DNA from: RHKX01 sp046330285
GTDB lineage: Bacteria; Actinomycetota; Thermoleophilia; Solirubrobacterales; 70-9
NCBI GenBank assembly: GCA_046330285.1
Contig: JAXLSX010000004.1
Coordinates: forward strand, 1 to 64,000
Length of the DNA stretch: 64,000 nt
Direction of reading: 5' to 3'
Shown: in pieces, positions 30,599-40,084 of the stretch
How positions within the stretch are numbered: the first letter of the stretch is position 1
Layout: every line of letters begins with the position of its first letter
Program-made: the position numbers and the translations under genes
Notes under the pieces: generated by a model
What the model was told of the DNA's origin: nothing
Database searches by the model: none
The model's input: the letters and a program-made list of their open reading frames with translations, nothing else

Positions 30599-31960
30599 AT
30601 GAGCGAGCAGACCAAGTACGTCCTCGGCGAGGACCGGATCCCGACCCATTGGGTCAACCTGATGCCGGACCTCCCCGGTGAGCCGCTGCCGCCGCTGAGC
30701 CCGGCGACGATGGAGCCCGCCGGGCCGCCCGACCTCGCTCCGATCTTCCCCATGGCCCTGATCGAGCAGGAGGTCTCGGGCGAGCCCGAGATCGAGGTGC
30801 CCGAAGAGGTCCGCGAGATCTACGCGCTCTGGCGGCCGACGCCGCTGTTCCGCGCCCGTCGGCTCGAGAAGGCGCTCGATACCCCGGCGCACATCTACTA
30901 CAAGTACGAGGGCGTCTCGCCGGCCGGCTCGCACAAGCCGAACTCGGCGATCCCGCAGGCCTATTACAACCGCGAGGCCGGGATCCGCAAGCTCGTCACC
31001 GAGACCGGCGCCGGCCAGTGGGGCAGCTCGCTGGCGCTCGCCTGCAAGCTGTTCGGCCTCGAGTGCGAGGTGTTCATGGTCGGCGTCTCCTACGACCAGA
31101 AGCCCTATCGCCGGGCGATGATCGAGACCTGGGACGCGACCGTGCACCGGAGCCCCTCCGACCTCACCGAGGCCGGCCGCTCGCAGGCGTCGCACCCCTC
31201 CGGCAGTCTCGGGATCGCGATCTCCGAGGCGGTCGAGATCGCCGCCGGCGCCGACGACACCAACTACTCGCTCGGCTCCGTCCTCAACCACGTCTGCCTG
31301 CACCAGACCGTGATCGGCCAGGAGTGCCTCGATCAGCTCGAGATGGCGGGGGAGTACCCCGACGTCGTCATCGGCTGCGTCGGCGGCGGCTCCAACTTCG
31401 CCGGCGTCGCGTTCCCGTTCCTGCGCCGCAAGTTCCGCGAGGGCGGCGATACCCGGTTCATCGGCGTCGAGCCGGCCGCGTGCCCGACCCTGACGAAGGG
31501 CGAATACCGCTACGACTTCGGCGACACCGTCGGGATGACGCCGCTGATGCCGATGTACACGCTCGGCCACGACTTCGTCCCGCCGGAGCTGCACTCGGGC
31601 GGACTCCGCTACCACGGCGACTCGCCGCTGGTCAGCGCGCTCGTCAAGGCCGGAGCGGTCGAGGCGCAGGCGGTGGCGCAGACGAGCGCGTTCGCCGCCG
31701 CGGTCCAGTTCGCCGGGCTCGAGGGCATCCTCCCGGCGCCGGAGCCGTCGCACGCGATTCGGGCAGCGATCACCGAGGCGGAGGCGGCGCGCGAGGCCGG
31801 GGAGGAGCGGGTGATCCTCTTCAATCTGTGCGGCCACGGCCACTTCGACATGTCGGCCTACGACGCCTACCACCGCGGCGAGCTGACCGATCTCGAGTTC
31901 TCGGAGTCGGACATGGAGCAGGCGCTCGCCAACCTCCCCGAGACGCCGTCGATAGCCTGA
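30599..31960 (+). CDS. TrpB2-type tryptophan synthase beta-like PLP enzyme
   Basis: 453 residues, about 55 longer than standard TrpB1, which is typical of TrpB2. The long N-terminus (THWVNLMPDLPGEPLPPLSP) and YYKYEGVSPAGSHKPNSA, with the PLP Lys in SHKPN, are diagnostic. GAGQWGSSLALA and GCVGGGSNFAG (phosphate loop) follow. TrpB2 makes tryptophan from indole and serine, or uses phosphoserine, without need of TrpA. No other trp gene is here. AAGGAGAAG precedes ATG 30599; 22 nt after AIM24. Confidence 0.92.
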   Translation: MSEQTKYVLGEDRIPTHWVNLMPDLPGEPLPPLSPATMEPAGPPDLAPIFPMALIEQEVSGEPEIEVPEEVREIYALWRPTPLFRARRLEKALDTPAHIYYKYEGVSPAGSHKPNSAIPQAYYNREAGIRKLVTETGAGQWGSSLALACKLFGLECEVFMVGVSYDQKPYRRAMIETWDATVHRSPSDLTEAGRSQASHPSGSLGIAISEAVEIAAGADDTNYSLGSVLNHVCLHQTVIGQECLDQLEMAGEYPDVVIGCVGGGSNFAGVAFPFLRRKFREGGDTRFIGVEPAACPTLTKGEYRYDFGDTVGMTPLMPMYTLGHDFVPPELHSGGLRYHGDSPLVSALVKAGAVEAQAVAQTSAFAAAVQFAGLEGILPAPEPSHAIRAAITEAEAAREAGEERVILFNLCGHGHFDMSAYDAYHRGELTDLEFSESDMEQALANLPETPSIA

Positions 31961-31967
31961 CGCGCCC

Positions 31968-32486
31968 ATGGAACGCTCTCCCCACGCCAAGAAGGTCCTG
32001 GTCGGCGCCCTCGTGCTGCTCGTCGCCGTGGTCGCCGTCGTGCTCATCGTCCGCTCCGGCGGCGACGACGGCGGCAGCTCCGCCGACGCGTCAGCGGTCT
32101 CGACTGACCTCTCGAAGAAGCCGGACGTCCCGGTGCCGGAGGGCGATCCGCCGACCGGCCTCGAGTCGACCGACATCGTCGAGGGCGACGGCGACGTCGC
32201 CGAGACCGGTGACACGGTCAAGGTCCAGTACGTCGGCGTCGACTACGCGACGGGCGAGCAGTTCGACGCGTCGTGGGACAACGGCCAGCCGTTCACCTTC
32301 CAGCTCGGCGGCGGGCAGGTCATCCCCGGCTGGGATCAGGGCGTCACGGGAATGAAGGTCGGCGGCCGCCGCGAGCTGGTCATCCCGCCCGACCTCGCCT
32401 ACGGCGCGCAGGGCTCGCCGCCGGCGATCGGTCCCGACGCGACGCTCGTCTTCGTGATCGACCTGCTCGACGTCAAGTCGAACTAG
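31968..32486 (+). CDS. FKBP-type peptidyl-prolyl cis-trans isomerase, membrane-anchored
   Basis: 172 residues. One N-terminal helix (about residues 10-28) followed by a Ser/Asp-rich linker places the FKBP domain outside the membrane. The domain is complete: GDTVKVQYVGVDYATGEQFDAS, FTFQLGGGQVIPGWDQGVTGMKVGG and IPPDLAYGAQGSPPAIGPDATLVFVIDLL, with the drug-pocket Phe/Trp/Tyr residues kept. It probably helps fold exported proteins. It begins 7 nt after TrpB2 and its stop is one base from the convergent acyl-CoA dehydrogenase stop, so there is no room for a terminator. Confidence 0.92.
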   Translation: MERSPHAKKVLVGALVLLVAVVAVVLIVRSGGDDGGSSADASAVSTDLSKKPDVPVPEGDPPTGLESTDIVEGDGDVAETGDTVKVQYVGVDYATGEQFDASWDNGQPFTFQLGGGQVIPGWDQGVTGMKVGGRRELVIPPDLAYGAQGSPPAIGPDATLVFVIDLLDVKSN

Positions 32487-32487
32487 A

Positions 32488-34239
32488 TCAGTCCTCGAAG
32501 AGCGCGTAGCCGTAGGCGCCGCGCTTCGACGCCAGCTTGGCGATGGCGGTCATCCGCTCGTCGTCGTTGTGCTCGAGGGCGTTGAGGTTCGCCCGGACGC
32601 GCCGGGTGGCGCGGGCGCAGAACGTGTCGGCGATGTAGCGCTCCTGCTCTGAGGCGTCGAGGCCGTCCCGCTCGAAGATCGAGCTGACGCGGCTGAGGAC
32701 GGCGACCTGCGCGTAGACGTCGGCGACGGCGTCGGCGAGCCGCTTCTGGGCGAGCTGCTTCAGCGTCACCTCCTTCTTGTGCCGGCGGATCAGGCCCTCG
32801 GTCGCGGCGGCGAGCTCCTTGACCTGATCGCCGACGGCGTCGGCGTGCTCGGAGAGCTCGGGGTGTGCCATCGAGATCCGGTCGGGACGGACCTCGCGCT
32901 TGACCCGGCCCGCCGCGTAGTCGGCGAGGACGCCGATCGAGCGGATCGGATCGTTGAGGCCGATCTCGCCGAGCTCGGAGAGGCGCTCGCCGACGGGCTT
33001 CATCGCCGACAGCGCGATGAACGCGCGCATGACGTCGTTGGCTCCCTCGAAGATCGGGAAGATCCGGATGTCGCGCATGATCTTCTCGTAGGGCTCGGTG
33101 CGCATGTAGCCCTCGCCGCCGCGGAGGTGCAGCGCCCGGTTGGCCGCGTACCAGAGGAACTCGGTCCCCGAGACCTTGCAGATCGCCGACTCCAGCGAGT
33201 AGTCCTCGACGCCCTGGTCGACGAGGCCGCAGGTCAGATACGCCATCGACTCGAGGCCGAACAGGTAGGAGACCATCCAGCCGATCTTCTCCTGGACGAG
33301 CTCGAACTCGGCCAGGGAGTGGCCGAACTGCCGTCGCTCCTTCGTGTGGTCGATCGTCAGGTCGAGCAGCTTCTTGGCGGCGCCGACGGAGCCCGTGCCG
33401 AGGCCGATCCGGCCGTTGTTGAGGATCGACATCGCGATCCGGAAGCCGTCGCCCGGTTCGCCGAGGACGTTCTCGGGCGGGACCCGGACGTCGTTGAAGT
33501 AGAGGCGCCTGAGGTCGTTGCCGCGCAGGCCCATCGTGTCGTAGCGCTCACCGACCTCGAACCCGTCCATCCCCTTCTCGAGGATCAGCGCGATGTGGCG
33601 ATCCTCGCCGTTGACCTCGGCTCGGGCGAACGCGGTGAAGACGTCGCCCTTCGACCCGTTGCCGATGTAGCGCTTCTCCCCGTTCAGGACCCAGGAGCCG
33701 TCGGGCTGGAGCACCGCCCGCGAGCGCAGGTGGTAGGCGTCGGAGCCCGCTTCGGGTTCGGTCAGCGCGAAGCCGGCGAGCTTGCGGCCGGCGGCGAGGT
33801 CGGGGAGGAACCGCTCCTTCTGCTCGTCGGTGCCGAACAGGGCGATGCCCTTGTAGCCGATCGACTGGTGGACGCCGAGGATGATCGACAGCGTTCCGTC
33901 GATCTGGGCGAACGTCTCGAAGACCCGCGCGTACCCGGTCTGCGAGAGGCCCTGGCCGCCGTACTTCTCGTCGACGTAGAGGCCGCAGAGGCCGGCGTCG
34001 CCGAGCTCGCGGATGACGTCGTCGCCGATCCAGCGGTCCTCCTCGACCTTGCGGTGGTCGATCGAGTCCCCGATCGCCCGCGCCCGGGCGCAGAGCTCAC
34101 GGACCTTGACCTGTTCTTCGGTGTCCGGTTGCGGCCACGGGAACACCATCTCCTCGTGGATCTCGCCGAGCAGCAGCGACTTGGCGAAGGACGATGCGGC
34201 CTCGCCGCTCTCGGGCTTCTCGACGACGCTGGACTCCAT
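32488..34239 (-). CDS. Acyl-CoA dehydrogenase (VLCAD/ACAD9-like)
   Basis: 583 residues, about 200 longer than short-chain enzymes; the extra C-terminal helical region is that of VLCAD/ACAD9-type proteins. FAD-domain motifs: YGGQGLSQTGYARVFE, FALTEPEAGSDAYHLRSRA, YIGNGSKGDVF and YMRTEPYEKIMRDIRIFPIFEGANDV; the Glu in FEG is the position of the catalytic base in VLCAD. It oxidises long or branched acyl-CoA. GGAGGTA precedes ATG 34239. Located between an FKBP gene (convergent) and L-2-hydroxyglutarate oxidase. Confidence 0.93.
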   Translation of the reverse strand: MESSVVEKPESGEAASSFAKSLLLGEIHEEMVFPWPQPDTEEQVKVRELCARARAIGDSIDHRKVEEDRWIGDDVIRELGDAGLCGLYVDEKYGGQGLSQTGYARVFETFAQIDGTLSIILGVHQSIGYKGIALFGTDEQKERFLPDLAAGRKLAGFALTEPEAGSDAYHLRSRAVLQPDGSWVLNGEKRYIGNGSKGDVFTAFARAEVNGEDRHIALILEKGMDGFEVGERYDTMGLRGNDLRRLYFNDVRVPPENVLGEPGDGFRIAMSILNNGRIGLGTGSVGAAKKLLDLTIDHTKERRQFGHSLAEFELVQEKIGWMVSYLFGLESMAYLTCGLVDQGVEDYSLESAICKVSGTEFLWYAANRALHLRGGEGYMRTEPYEKIMRDIRIFPIFEGANDVMRAFIALSAMKPVGERLSELGEIGLNDPIRSIGVLADYAAGRVKREVRPDRISMAHPELSEHADAVGDQVKELAAATEGLIRRHKKEVTLKQLAQKRLADAVADVYAQVAVLSRVSSIFERDGLDASEQERYIADTFCARATRRVRANLNALEHNDDERMTAIAKLASKRGAYGYALFED

Positions 34240-34303
34240 GCGGGGTACCTCCGGTCGGGCTGGTCTCCGGTCCGTCGAGCGTAGTCGACGACTTCGCCCC
34301 CAC

Positions 34304-35539
34304 CTACCCGGCTGGGCGGGGCTGCGAAACCGCGTCGAGGCGGTCCGCGATCAGCTCGGCGAGGGCGAGCGATGACGTCGCCGCCGGTGAGGGCGCGTTG
34401 CGGACGTGGACCGCGTGCTCGGTCTCGGATACGACGAAGTCGTCGATCAGCGACCCGTCGCGGGCGATCGCCTGGGCGCGGACGCCGGAGTGCGTCGAGC
34501 GCTCGACGTCCTCACGCCGGAGCTCTGGGACGTAGCGACGGCACTCGGCGACGAACGAGCGGATGCTGACCGCGTGCCGCATCTCGGTGATGCCGGTGCG
34601 CCAGAACTTGCGCATCATCCGCCGCGTGCCCGGCCAGAGCAGGCTCTCGGCCAGATCGCGCGGGACCACGCGACGAAGGCGGTACGCGTCGCGGGCCCCG
34701 ACGAAGAGCGCCGTCGGTCCGAGCAGCACGGTGCCGTGGGGGTCGCGGGTCAGGTGCATGCCCAGGAAGGGCAGGTCGGGGTCCGGGACGGGGTAGATGT
34801 TCGCCCGCACCAGGTCGGCGCGCTCCGGGCGGAGCTTCAGGTAGGCGCCGCGGAACGGGACGACGCGCGGGTCCGGGTCGGCGCCGGCCGCGACCGCGAG
34901 CCGGTCGGCCCAGGGCCCGGCGCAGAGCACGACCTTGCCGGCCTCGGTCCGGCCCGACGAGTGCTCGATCGTCACCGAGGCCGGTTCCGGGCGGATTGCC
35001 CGGACCTCGCAGCCGACGGCGATCCGCCCGCCCGCGCCCTCGAAGTCGGTCGCGAATGAGCGGGTCACGGCGCGGTAGTCGACGACGCCGGTGGCCGGCG
35101 AGTGGAGCGCCGCGATGCCGTAGGCGTGGGGCTCGATCTCGCGCAGCTCCCCGGGGCCGATCCGGCGCAGCCCGGGGACGGCGTTCGCCGTGCCCCGCCG
35201 CTCGAGCTCGTCGAGCCGCGGCAGCTCGCTTTCGTCGGTCGCGACGATGACCTTGCCGTCGCGGCGGGCGTCGATGCCGCGCTCGGCGCAGTATTCGTAG
35301 AGGCGCCGCGCGCCCTCGACGCAGAGCCGCGCCTTGAGCGAGCCCGGCGAGTAGTAGATGCCGGCGTGGATCACCCCGCTCGAGTGGCCGCTCTGGTGGA
35401 CGGCGAGCTCCGTCTCGCGCTCGAGCACCGTCACCTCGAGGTCGGGATGTCGCTGCTTCAACTCGCGCGCCGTCGCGATGCCGACGATCCCGCCGCCGAC
35501 CACGCAGATGTCGGTTCGGGTCGGGGCGGCGACGTCCAT
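34304..35539 (-). CDS. lhgO: L-2-hydroxyglutarate oxidase
   Basis: 411-residue FAD-dependent oxidoreductase of the DAO fold. ICVVGGGIVGIATARELKQR is the dinucleotide motif; HQSGHSSGVIHAGIYYSPGSLKA is specific for LhgO/L2HGDH, which oxidises L-2-hydroxyglutarate to 2-oxoglutarate. GPTALFVGARDAY and the end HVRNAPSPAATSSLA also fit. ATG 35539 lies 6 nt after TACCGT (35551-35546), a leaderless arrangement; a longer frame to 35581 has no family support. Divergent from the PLC-like gene. Confidence 0.92.
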   Translation of the reverse strand: MDVAAPTRTDICVVGGGIVGIATARELKQRHPDLEVTVLERETELAVHQSGHSSGVIHAGIYYSPGSLKARLCVEGARRLYEYCAERGIDARRDGKVIVATDESELPRLDELERRGTANAVPGLRRIGPGELREIEPHAYGIAALHSPATGVVDYRAVTRSFATDFEGAGGRIAVGCEVRAIRPEPASVTIEHSSGRTEAGKVVLCAGPWADRLAVAAGADPDPRVVPFRGAYLKLRPERADLVRANIYPVPDPDLPFLGMHLTRDPHGTVLLGPTALFVGARDAYRLRRVVPRDLAESLLWPGTRRMMRKFWRTGITEMRHAVSIRSFVAECRRYVPELRREDVERSTHSGVRAQAIARDGSLIDDFVVSETEHAVHVRNAPSPAATSSLALAELIADRLDAVSQPRPAG

Positions 35540-35545
35540 GAGGCA

Positions 35546-35551
35546 ACGGTA
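35546..35551 (-). promoter_or_regulatory. -10 element of a leaderless promoter (lhgO)
   Basis: TACCGT on the minus strand ends 6 nt before ATG 35539; no ribosome site. Confidence 0.4.
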
Positions 35552-35589
35552 TTGCGCGCATCGCCGCCGTCGCTGGTTCAATCGGGGAC

Positions 35590-37758
35590 ATGGGAGACGA
35601 GAATCGCGGCGTGTTGCGAAACCGCGGGGTGTCGATCGCCCTCGCCGTCGTCGGCGCGATCCTCGCCCTGGTCGGCGGTTTCCTGCTCTACGCCCGGCAG
35701 GAGCTGTTCCAGCCGGACAACCTCGCGGCCAACGCTCGGACCGCCCTCGACGACCAGCGCACGCGGCTCGCGATCGCGCAGCCGATCGTCGACGGGATCG
35801 TCGACTCCGGCTCCGGCGAGCTCGTCAACGCCCGGCCGCTTATCGAGTCGATCGTCGTCTCCGCCCTCGGTACGCCGCCCGCCAAGGCCGCGTTCACCGA
35901 GGCGGTCAAGGCGATCGACACCAAGCTCGCGAACCGGACTCCGGACTCGCTGCTGCTGAACCTGACCGACGCGACGGTCATCGCCGCGAAGGCGCTTGAC
36001 GCCCTGTCCCCGGAAGTCGGCAAGAACGTGCCGAAGGAGCTGACCGACGTCAAGACGGCGATCCTCGGCTCCCAGATCACGATCACGCCGCTGCGATTCG
36101 TCCGCGAGGTCGACTTCTTCGGAATCGTCCTGCCGATCCTCGCGATTCTGCTGCTGGCGCTCTCGGTCTACGTCGCGCCGGTCCGCCGCCGCGGCGTTCA
36201 ACGGGCGGGCATCGCGATCGGCGCCGCGGCGGCGGCCGGCCTCGTGATCCTGATCGTCGGACGGTCGCTCGCGCTCGGGCAGATCGACGACCCCCTGTTC
36301 CGCGACGCCGCGGCGGCGACGTGGGACGCGCTCCTCGGCGGGCTCTTCGTCTGGACGGTCGGGATCGGCGTGCTGGCGCTACTGCTGGCCGCCGCCGCCC
36401 GGTTCGGAGCGGCCGAGATCGACCTGCTCGAGCCGCTCCACCGCGGCGCCGCCCTCGCTCGCCGGCATCCGTCCCGTCCCGGTTACGGCGTCCTCCGCGG
36501 CCTGCTGATCGGAGCGATCGGCGTCTGGCTGATCGTCGCTCCGCTTTCGGTCATCTCGACGGCCGGCGTGTTCGCGGGGGCCTGGCTGGTCTACGTCGCG
36601 ATCGTCGAGCTGCTCGGGATCCTGGCGCCGGTCGAGGCCGGCGCCGACGGCACCCGCCGCGCCTTCCGTCCCGCGCGCCTCGCGATGGCGTTCGGCGTGG
36701 TCGCGGCGATCCTGATCGCCGTGTTCACACTCGGCGGCGAGGGGCGGACCGAAGCGCGTCCTCCGGGTCCTCCCGAGGCGTGCAACGGCTATCCGGAGCT
36801 GTGCGGCAAGCGGATCGACCAGGTGACGATCCCGGCCACCCACAACGCCATGTCCGCGGCCGCGGAGCCGGGGTGGTTCCTGCCGAACCAGCGCTACGGG
36901 ATCGTCCGCCAGCTCGACGACGGCATCCGCGGCCTGCTGATCGACACCCATTACGGGGTCGGCACCGCCGGTCGCGGCTTCGGCGGCGTCATCACCGACC
37001 TCGGCAAGGAGAACAAGACCCGCAAGGAGGTCGAGGAGGAGCTCGGCTCCGAGACGGTCCAGCGGGCCGAGGAGCTCGTCGGCAGGCTCCGGTTCGGGGC
37101 GGAGCCGCAGGGGGACTCGGAGCCGTACCTCTGCCACGTGTTGTGCGAGCTCGGGGCGACGAAGCTAGATGTCGCACTCGGCGAGATCTACGACTGGATG
37201 TCGGCCCACCCCGACGAGTTCCTCGTGATCGTGATCGAGGACGTCGTCTCGCCGGAGGAGACCGCGCAGGCGTTCCAGCGGTCTGGACTGCTCCGCTACG
37301 CCTACACGCCCGATCCGAACACCGTCTGGCCGACCCTCGGGAGCCTGATCGAGCAGGACAAGCGGCTGCTCGTGATGGCCGAGCGCGACAACGGCGACGG
37401 CAAGTTCCCGTGGTACCAGCAGGCCTTCGACCTGATCCAGGAGACGCCCTACACCTTCGACAACGTCGAGCAGATCACCGGGCCGCACAGCTGCCGCGAG
37501 AACCGTGGCGATCCCGGCAACCCGCTGTTCCAGATCAACAACTGGATCGAGAAGGTGCCGCGCGACCCGCAGCTGCAGGCCAAGGTCAACGCCCTCGACA
37601 CGCTCGGCGAGCGGGCTCGGGTCTGCGCGCGCGTCCGGGGGATGGAGCCGAACATCATCGCCGTCGACTACTACAACGAGGGCGACGTGCTCGGCGTCGC
37701 GAACGAGCTCAACGGCATCCCCGCCGACGCCGAGCCCGAGGTCCGGACCACGGGGTGA
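35590..37758 (+). CDS. Membrane protein with PI-PLC X-like phosphodiesterase domain
   Basis: 722 residues. One helix at residues 14-34, an exported helical domain of about 140 residues, then five or six helices between about 175 and 385, and a C-terminal exported domain. That domain opens IDQVTIPATHNAMS and continues RGLLIDTHYG, the two-strand signature with His of PLC-like phosphodiesterases, then LVIVIEDVVSPEE and RLLVMAERDN. The usual second catalytic His may be the HCV-like position near LCHVLC. Pairs of Cys (near 397/404 and 517/521) suit an extracellular domain. Likely substrates are phospholipids, but this is inference. Confidence 0.8.
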   Translation: MGDENRGVLRNRGVSIALAVVGAILALVGGFLLYARQELFQPDNLAANARTALDDQRTRLAIAQPIVDGIVDSGSGELVNARPLIESIVVSALGTPPAKAAFTEAVKAIDTKLANRTPDSLLLNLTDATVIAAKALDALSPEVGKNVPKELTDVKTAILGSQITITPLRFVREVDFFGIVLPILAILLLALSVYVAPVRRRGVQRAGIAIGAAAAAGLVILIVGRSLALGQIDDPLFRDAAAATWDALLGGLFVWTVGIGVLALLLAAAARFGAAEIDLLEPLHRGAALARRHPSRPGYGVLRGLLIGAIGVWLIVAPLSVISTAGVFAGAWLVYVAIVELLGILAPVEAGADGTRRAFRPARLAMAFGVVAAILIAVFTLGGEGRTEARPPGPPEACNGYPELCGKRIDQVTIPATHNAMSAAAEPGWFLPNQRYGIVRQLDDGIRGLLIDTHYGVGTAGRGFGGVITDLGKENKTRKEVEEELGSETVQRAEELVGRLRFGAEPQGDSEPYLCHVLCELGATKLDVALGEIYDWMSAHPDEFLVIVIEDVVSPEETAQAFQRSGLLRYAYTPDPNTVWPTLGSLIEQDKRLLVMAERDNGDGKFPWYQQAFDLIQETPYTFDNVEQITGPHSCRENRGDPGNPLFQINNWIEKVPRDPQLQAKVNALDTLGERARVCARVRGMEPNIIAVDYYNEGDVLGVANELNGIPADAEPEVRTTG

Positions 37759-37771
37759 TAGGAAAGGGGCG

Positions 37772-38758
37772 GTGAGCGCACCGCCGAAACCGCCCCTCGA
37801 ACCGCAGCTCGCCCGTTCGGCGAAGAAGATGCCGACCGGGGACGGCATCGCCTACGAGCCCAAGTACGACGGCTTCCGCGCGCTCGTCTTCCGGGGTGAC
37901 GAGGAGCCCTACGTCCAGTCGCGCGGCGGCAAGCCGCTCGGCCGTTACTTCCCCGAGCTCGACTTCCCCGCGGGCGACTACGTCGTCGACGGTGAGCTCG
38001 TGATCCTCGACGACGACGGCGCCGAGGTCTTCGACGCGCTCCAGAACCGGATCCACCCGGCGGAGTCCCGGATCAACCGCCTCGCCGAGGAGACGCCGGC
38101 CCGGTTCCGGGCCTTCGACCTGATCGCGCTCGACGGGCAGAGCCTGATGGACCGCCCCTTCGCGGAGCGCCGCGCCGCGCTGGTCGAGCTCATCTCCGGG
38201 TTTCCGGAGGCGAAGGAGGCCGGGCCCGGCGGCTGGACCGCCGGGTCGATCGAGCTGACCCCGCTGACCCTCGACGCCGACGCGGCCGCGCCCTGGCTCG
38301 AGACCGGGGAGGGGGTGATCGCCAAGCAGCTCGACGCGCCGTACTCGCCCGGGAAGCGGACGGCAATGGTCAAGATCAAGCGGCTGCGGACGATCGACGC
38401 CGTCGTCGCCGGCTGGCGACCGGGCAAGGAGCCCGACACGGTCGGCTCGCTGATGCTCGGTCTCTACGACGGCGACGATCTCCGCGTCGTCGGCCACACG
38501 TCCGGTCTGAAGGCTGCCCAGAAGCGGGAGCTGGTCACGACCCTCGCGCCCTACGAGACCGGCGATCGCGGCTCCGCCGATCCGAGTCGCTGGGCCGGTG
38601 ACCGCGACCTCGAGTGGGTCTCGCTGCGCCCCGAGCTGGTGATCGAGGTCAGCTTCGACCACGTCAGCGCCGGCCGAATCCGTCACGGCGCCAAGATTCT
38701 CCGCTGGCGCGAGGACAAGGAGCCCGGCGCCTGCACGATCGACCAGCTGGACCAGTAG
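37772..38758 (+). CDS. ATP-dependent DNA ligase, LigC-like
   Basis: 328-residue nucleotidyltransferase plus OB fold, without Ku, primase or nuclease domains; this is the LigC size. Adenylated lysine K31 in motif I YEPKYDGFRAL; motif III VVDGELVILD; motif IV EGVIAKQLDAPY; motif V MVKIKRLR; C-terminal RHGAKILRWREDKEP. Mycobacterial LigC acts in a base-excision repair branch. GTG 37772 follows GGAAAGGGGC. It lies between a PLC-like gene and a P450 gene, in the same direction. Confidence 0.9.
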   Translation: MSAPPKPPLEPQLARSAKKMPTGDGIAYEPKYDGFRALVFRGDEEPYVQSRGGKPLGRYFPELDFPAGDYVVDGELVILDDDGAEVFDALQNRIHPAESRINRLAEETPARFRAFDLIALDGQSLMDRPFAERRAALVELISGFPEAKEAGPGGWTAGSIELTPLTLDADAAAPWLETGEGVIAKQLDAPYSPGKRTAMVKIKRLRTIDAVVAGWRPGKEPDTVGSLMLGLYDGDDLRVVGHTSGLKAAQKRELVTTLAPYETGDRGSADPSRWAGDRDLEWVSLRPELVIEVSFDHVSAGRIRHGAKILRWREDKEPGACTIDQLDQ

Positions 38759-38764
38759 GTAGAA

Positions 38765-40084
38765 ATGCTGGTCGGGTCTTCGAAAGTGCCGATGCCGCCG
38801 GGGCCGCGGGGCCCGGCGGCGCTGAACACGCTGCGGCTCGTCCAGCGACCGTTCGAGTCGATGACGGGCTGGCGGCGGCGCTACGGCGACATCTTCACCG
38901 TCCGGTTGCTCGTCTTCGGCACCGGCGTCTACGTCTCCGACCTCGACGAGATCAAGGCGATGTTCACCGGCGATCAGTCGACGTTGCGGGCGGGAGAGGC
39001 GAACGCACCGCTGACCCCCGTCCTCGGCCCGTCGTCGGTTCTGATCCTCGACGGTCCCGAGCACCTCCGCCAGCGGCGCCTGCTGCTGCCGCCGTTCCAG
39101 GGATCGGCGGTCGAGGGCTTCCGCGAGGTGATCGCCGAGGTGGCCGCGGCGGAGGTCGGCCGCTGGAGGGAGGGTGACCGGTTCCGGATGCGCGACCGGA
39201 TGCGGTCGCTCACGTTCGAGGTCATCGTCCGAGCCGTCTTCGGGGTGACCGATCCGGCGCGGATCGAGCGGCTGCGGGCCGCTCTCGTCGAGGTCATCGA
39301 CTCGCAGACGGTCCTGCTCGTCCCCGGCCCGCTCCGCCGCGACTTCCGCGGCGTCGGTCCGTGGGCCGCGTTCCGGCGTCGCAAGCGTGCGGCCGACGCC
39401 CTGCTGTACGAGGAGATCGAACGTCGCCGCCGGGACGAGGGCCTCGAGGAACGCTCGGACGTGCTGTCGCTGCTGCTGCGTGCCCGCGACGAGGACGGGC
39501 GACCGATGAGCGACATGGAGCTCCGCGACGAGCTGATGACGCTGTTGCTCGCGGGGCACGAGACGACCGCCACCTCGCTCGCGTTCGCGTTCGACCTCCT
39601 CCCGCGCCACCCCGAGGTCCTCGGACGCCTTCGCGAGGAGATCGCCGGCGGGGACGACGACTATCTGCGAGCGGTGGTGACCGAGACGATGCGGGTGCGC
39701 CCGGTCCTCGATGCCGCCGAGCGAACGCTCGCCGAGCCGCGGACGATCTGCGGCTGGGAGCTTCCGGCGGGGATTCGCGTCTACCCCGCGATCCTGGCGG
39801 TTCAGAACCGGGAGGATCTCTATCCGCAGCCCGAACGGTTCCGCCCCGAGCGCTTCCTGGCGGGCGACCCGCCGCCGTACTCGTGGATCCCGTTCGGCGG
39901 CGGGATCCGCCGGTGCATCGGAGCCGCCCTCGCGCAGGCGGAGATGGCGGAGGTCATCCGCACCGTCGTCGAGCGGGTCGACCTGGAGCCGGTCCGGGAC
40001 GAGCCCGACCCGGTCGTGATCCGCGGGATCACCATGGTTCCCCGGTACGGCGCTGAGGTCCGGGTCGCGCGCGTCGCGACCTAG
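38765..40084 (+). CDS. Cytochrome P450
   Basis: 439 residues. I-helix oxygen-activation motif LLLAGHETTATSLA, K-helix ETMRVRP, PERF region FRPERFL and heme-binding FGGGIRRCIGAALA with C384 as thiolate ligand are all present, so it should be catalytically intact. No membrane anchor: soluble as in most bacterial P450s. Overall it resembles the CYP110/CYP138-like branch. Substrate unknown; no ferredoxin gene adjoins. ATG is 6 nt after the ligase stop. Its stop shares CTAG with the convergent gene. Confidence 0.93.
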   Translation: MLVGSSKVPMPPGPRGPAALNTLRLVQRPFESMTGWRRRYGDIFTVRLLVFGTGVYVSDLDEIKAMFTGDQSTLRAGEANAPLTPVLGPSSVLILDGPEHLRQRRLLLPPFQGSAVEGFREVIAEVAAAEVGRWREGDRFRMRDRMRSLTFEVIVRAVFGVTDPARIERLRAALVEVIDSQTVLLVPGPLRRDFRGVGPWAAFRRRKRAADALLYEEIERRRRDEGLEERSDVLSLLLRARDEDGRPMSDMELRDELMTLLLAGHETTATSLAFAFDLLPRHPEVLGRLREEIAGGDDDYLRAVVTETMRVRPVLDAAERTLAEPRTICGWELPAGIRVYPAILAVQNREDLYPQPERFRPERFLAGDPPPYSWIPFGGGIRRCIGAALAQAEMAEVIRTVVERVDLEPVRDEPDPVVIRGITMVPRYGAEVRVARVAT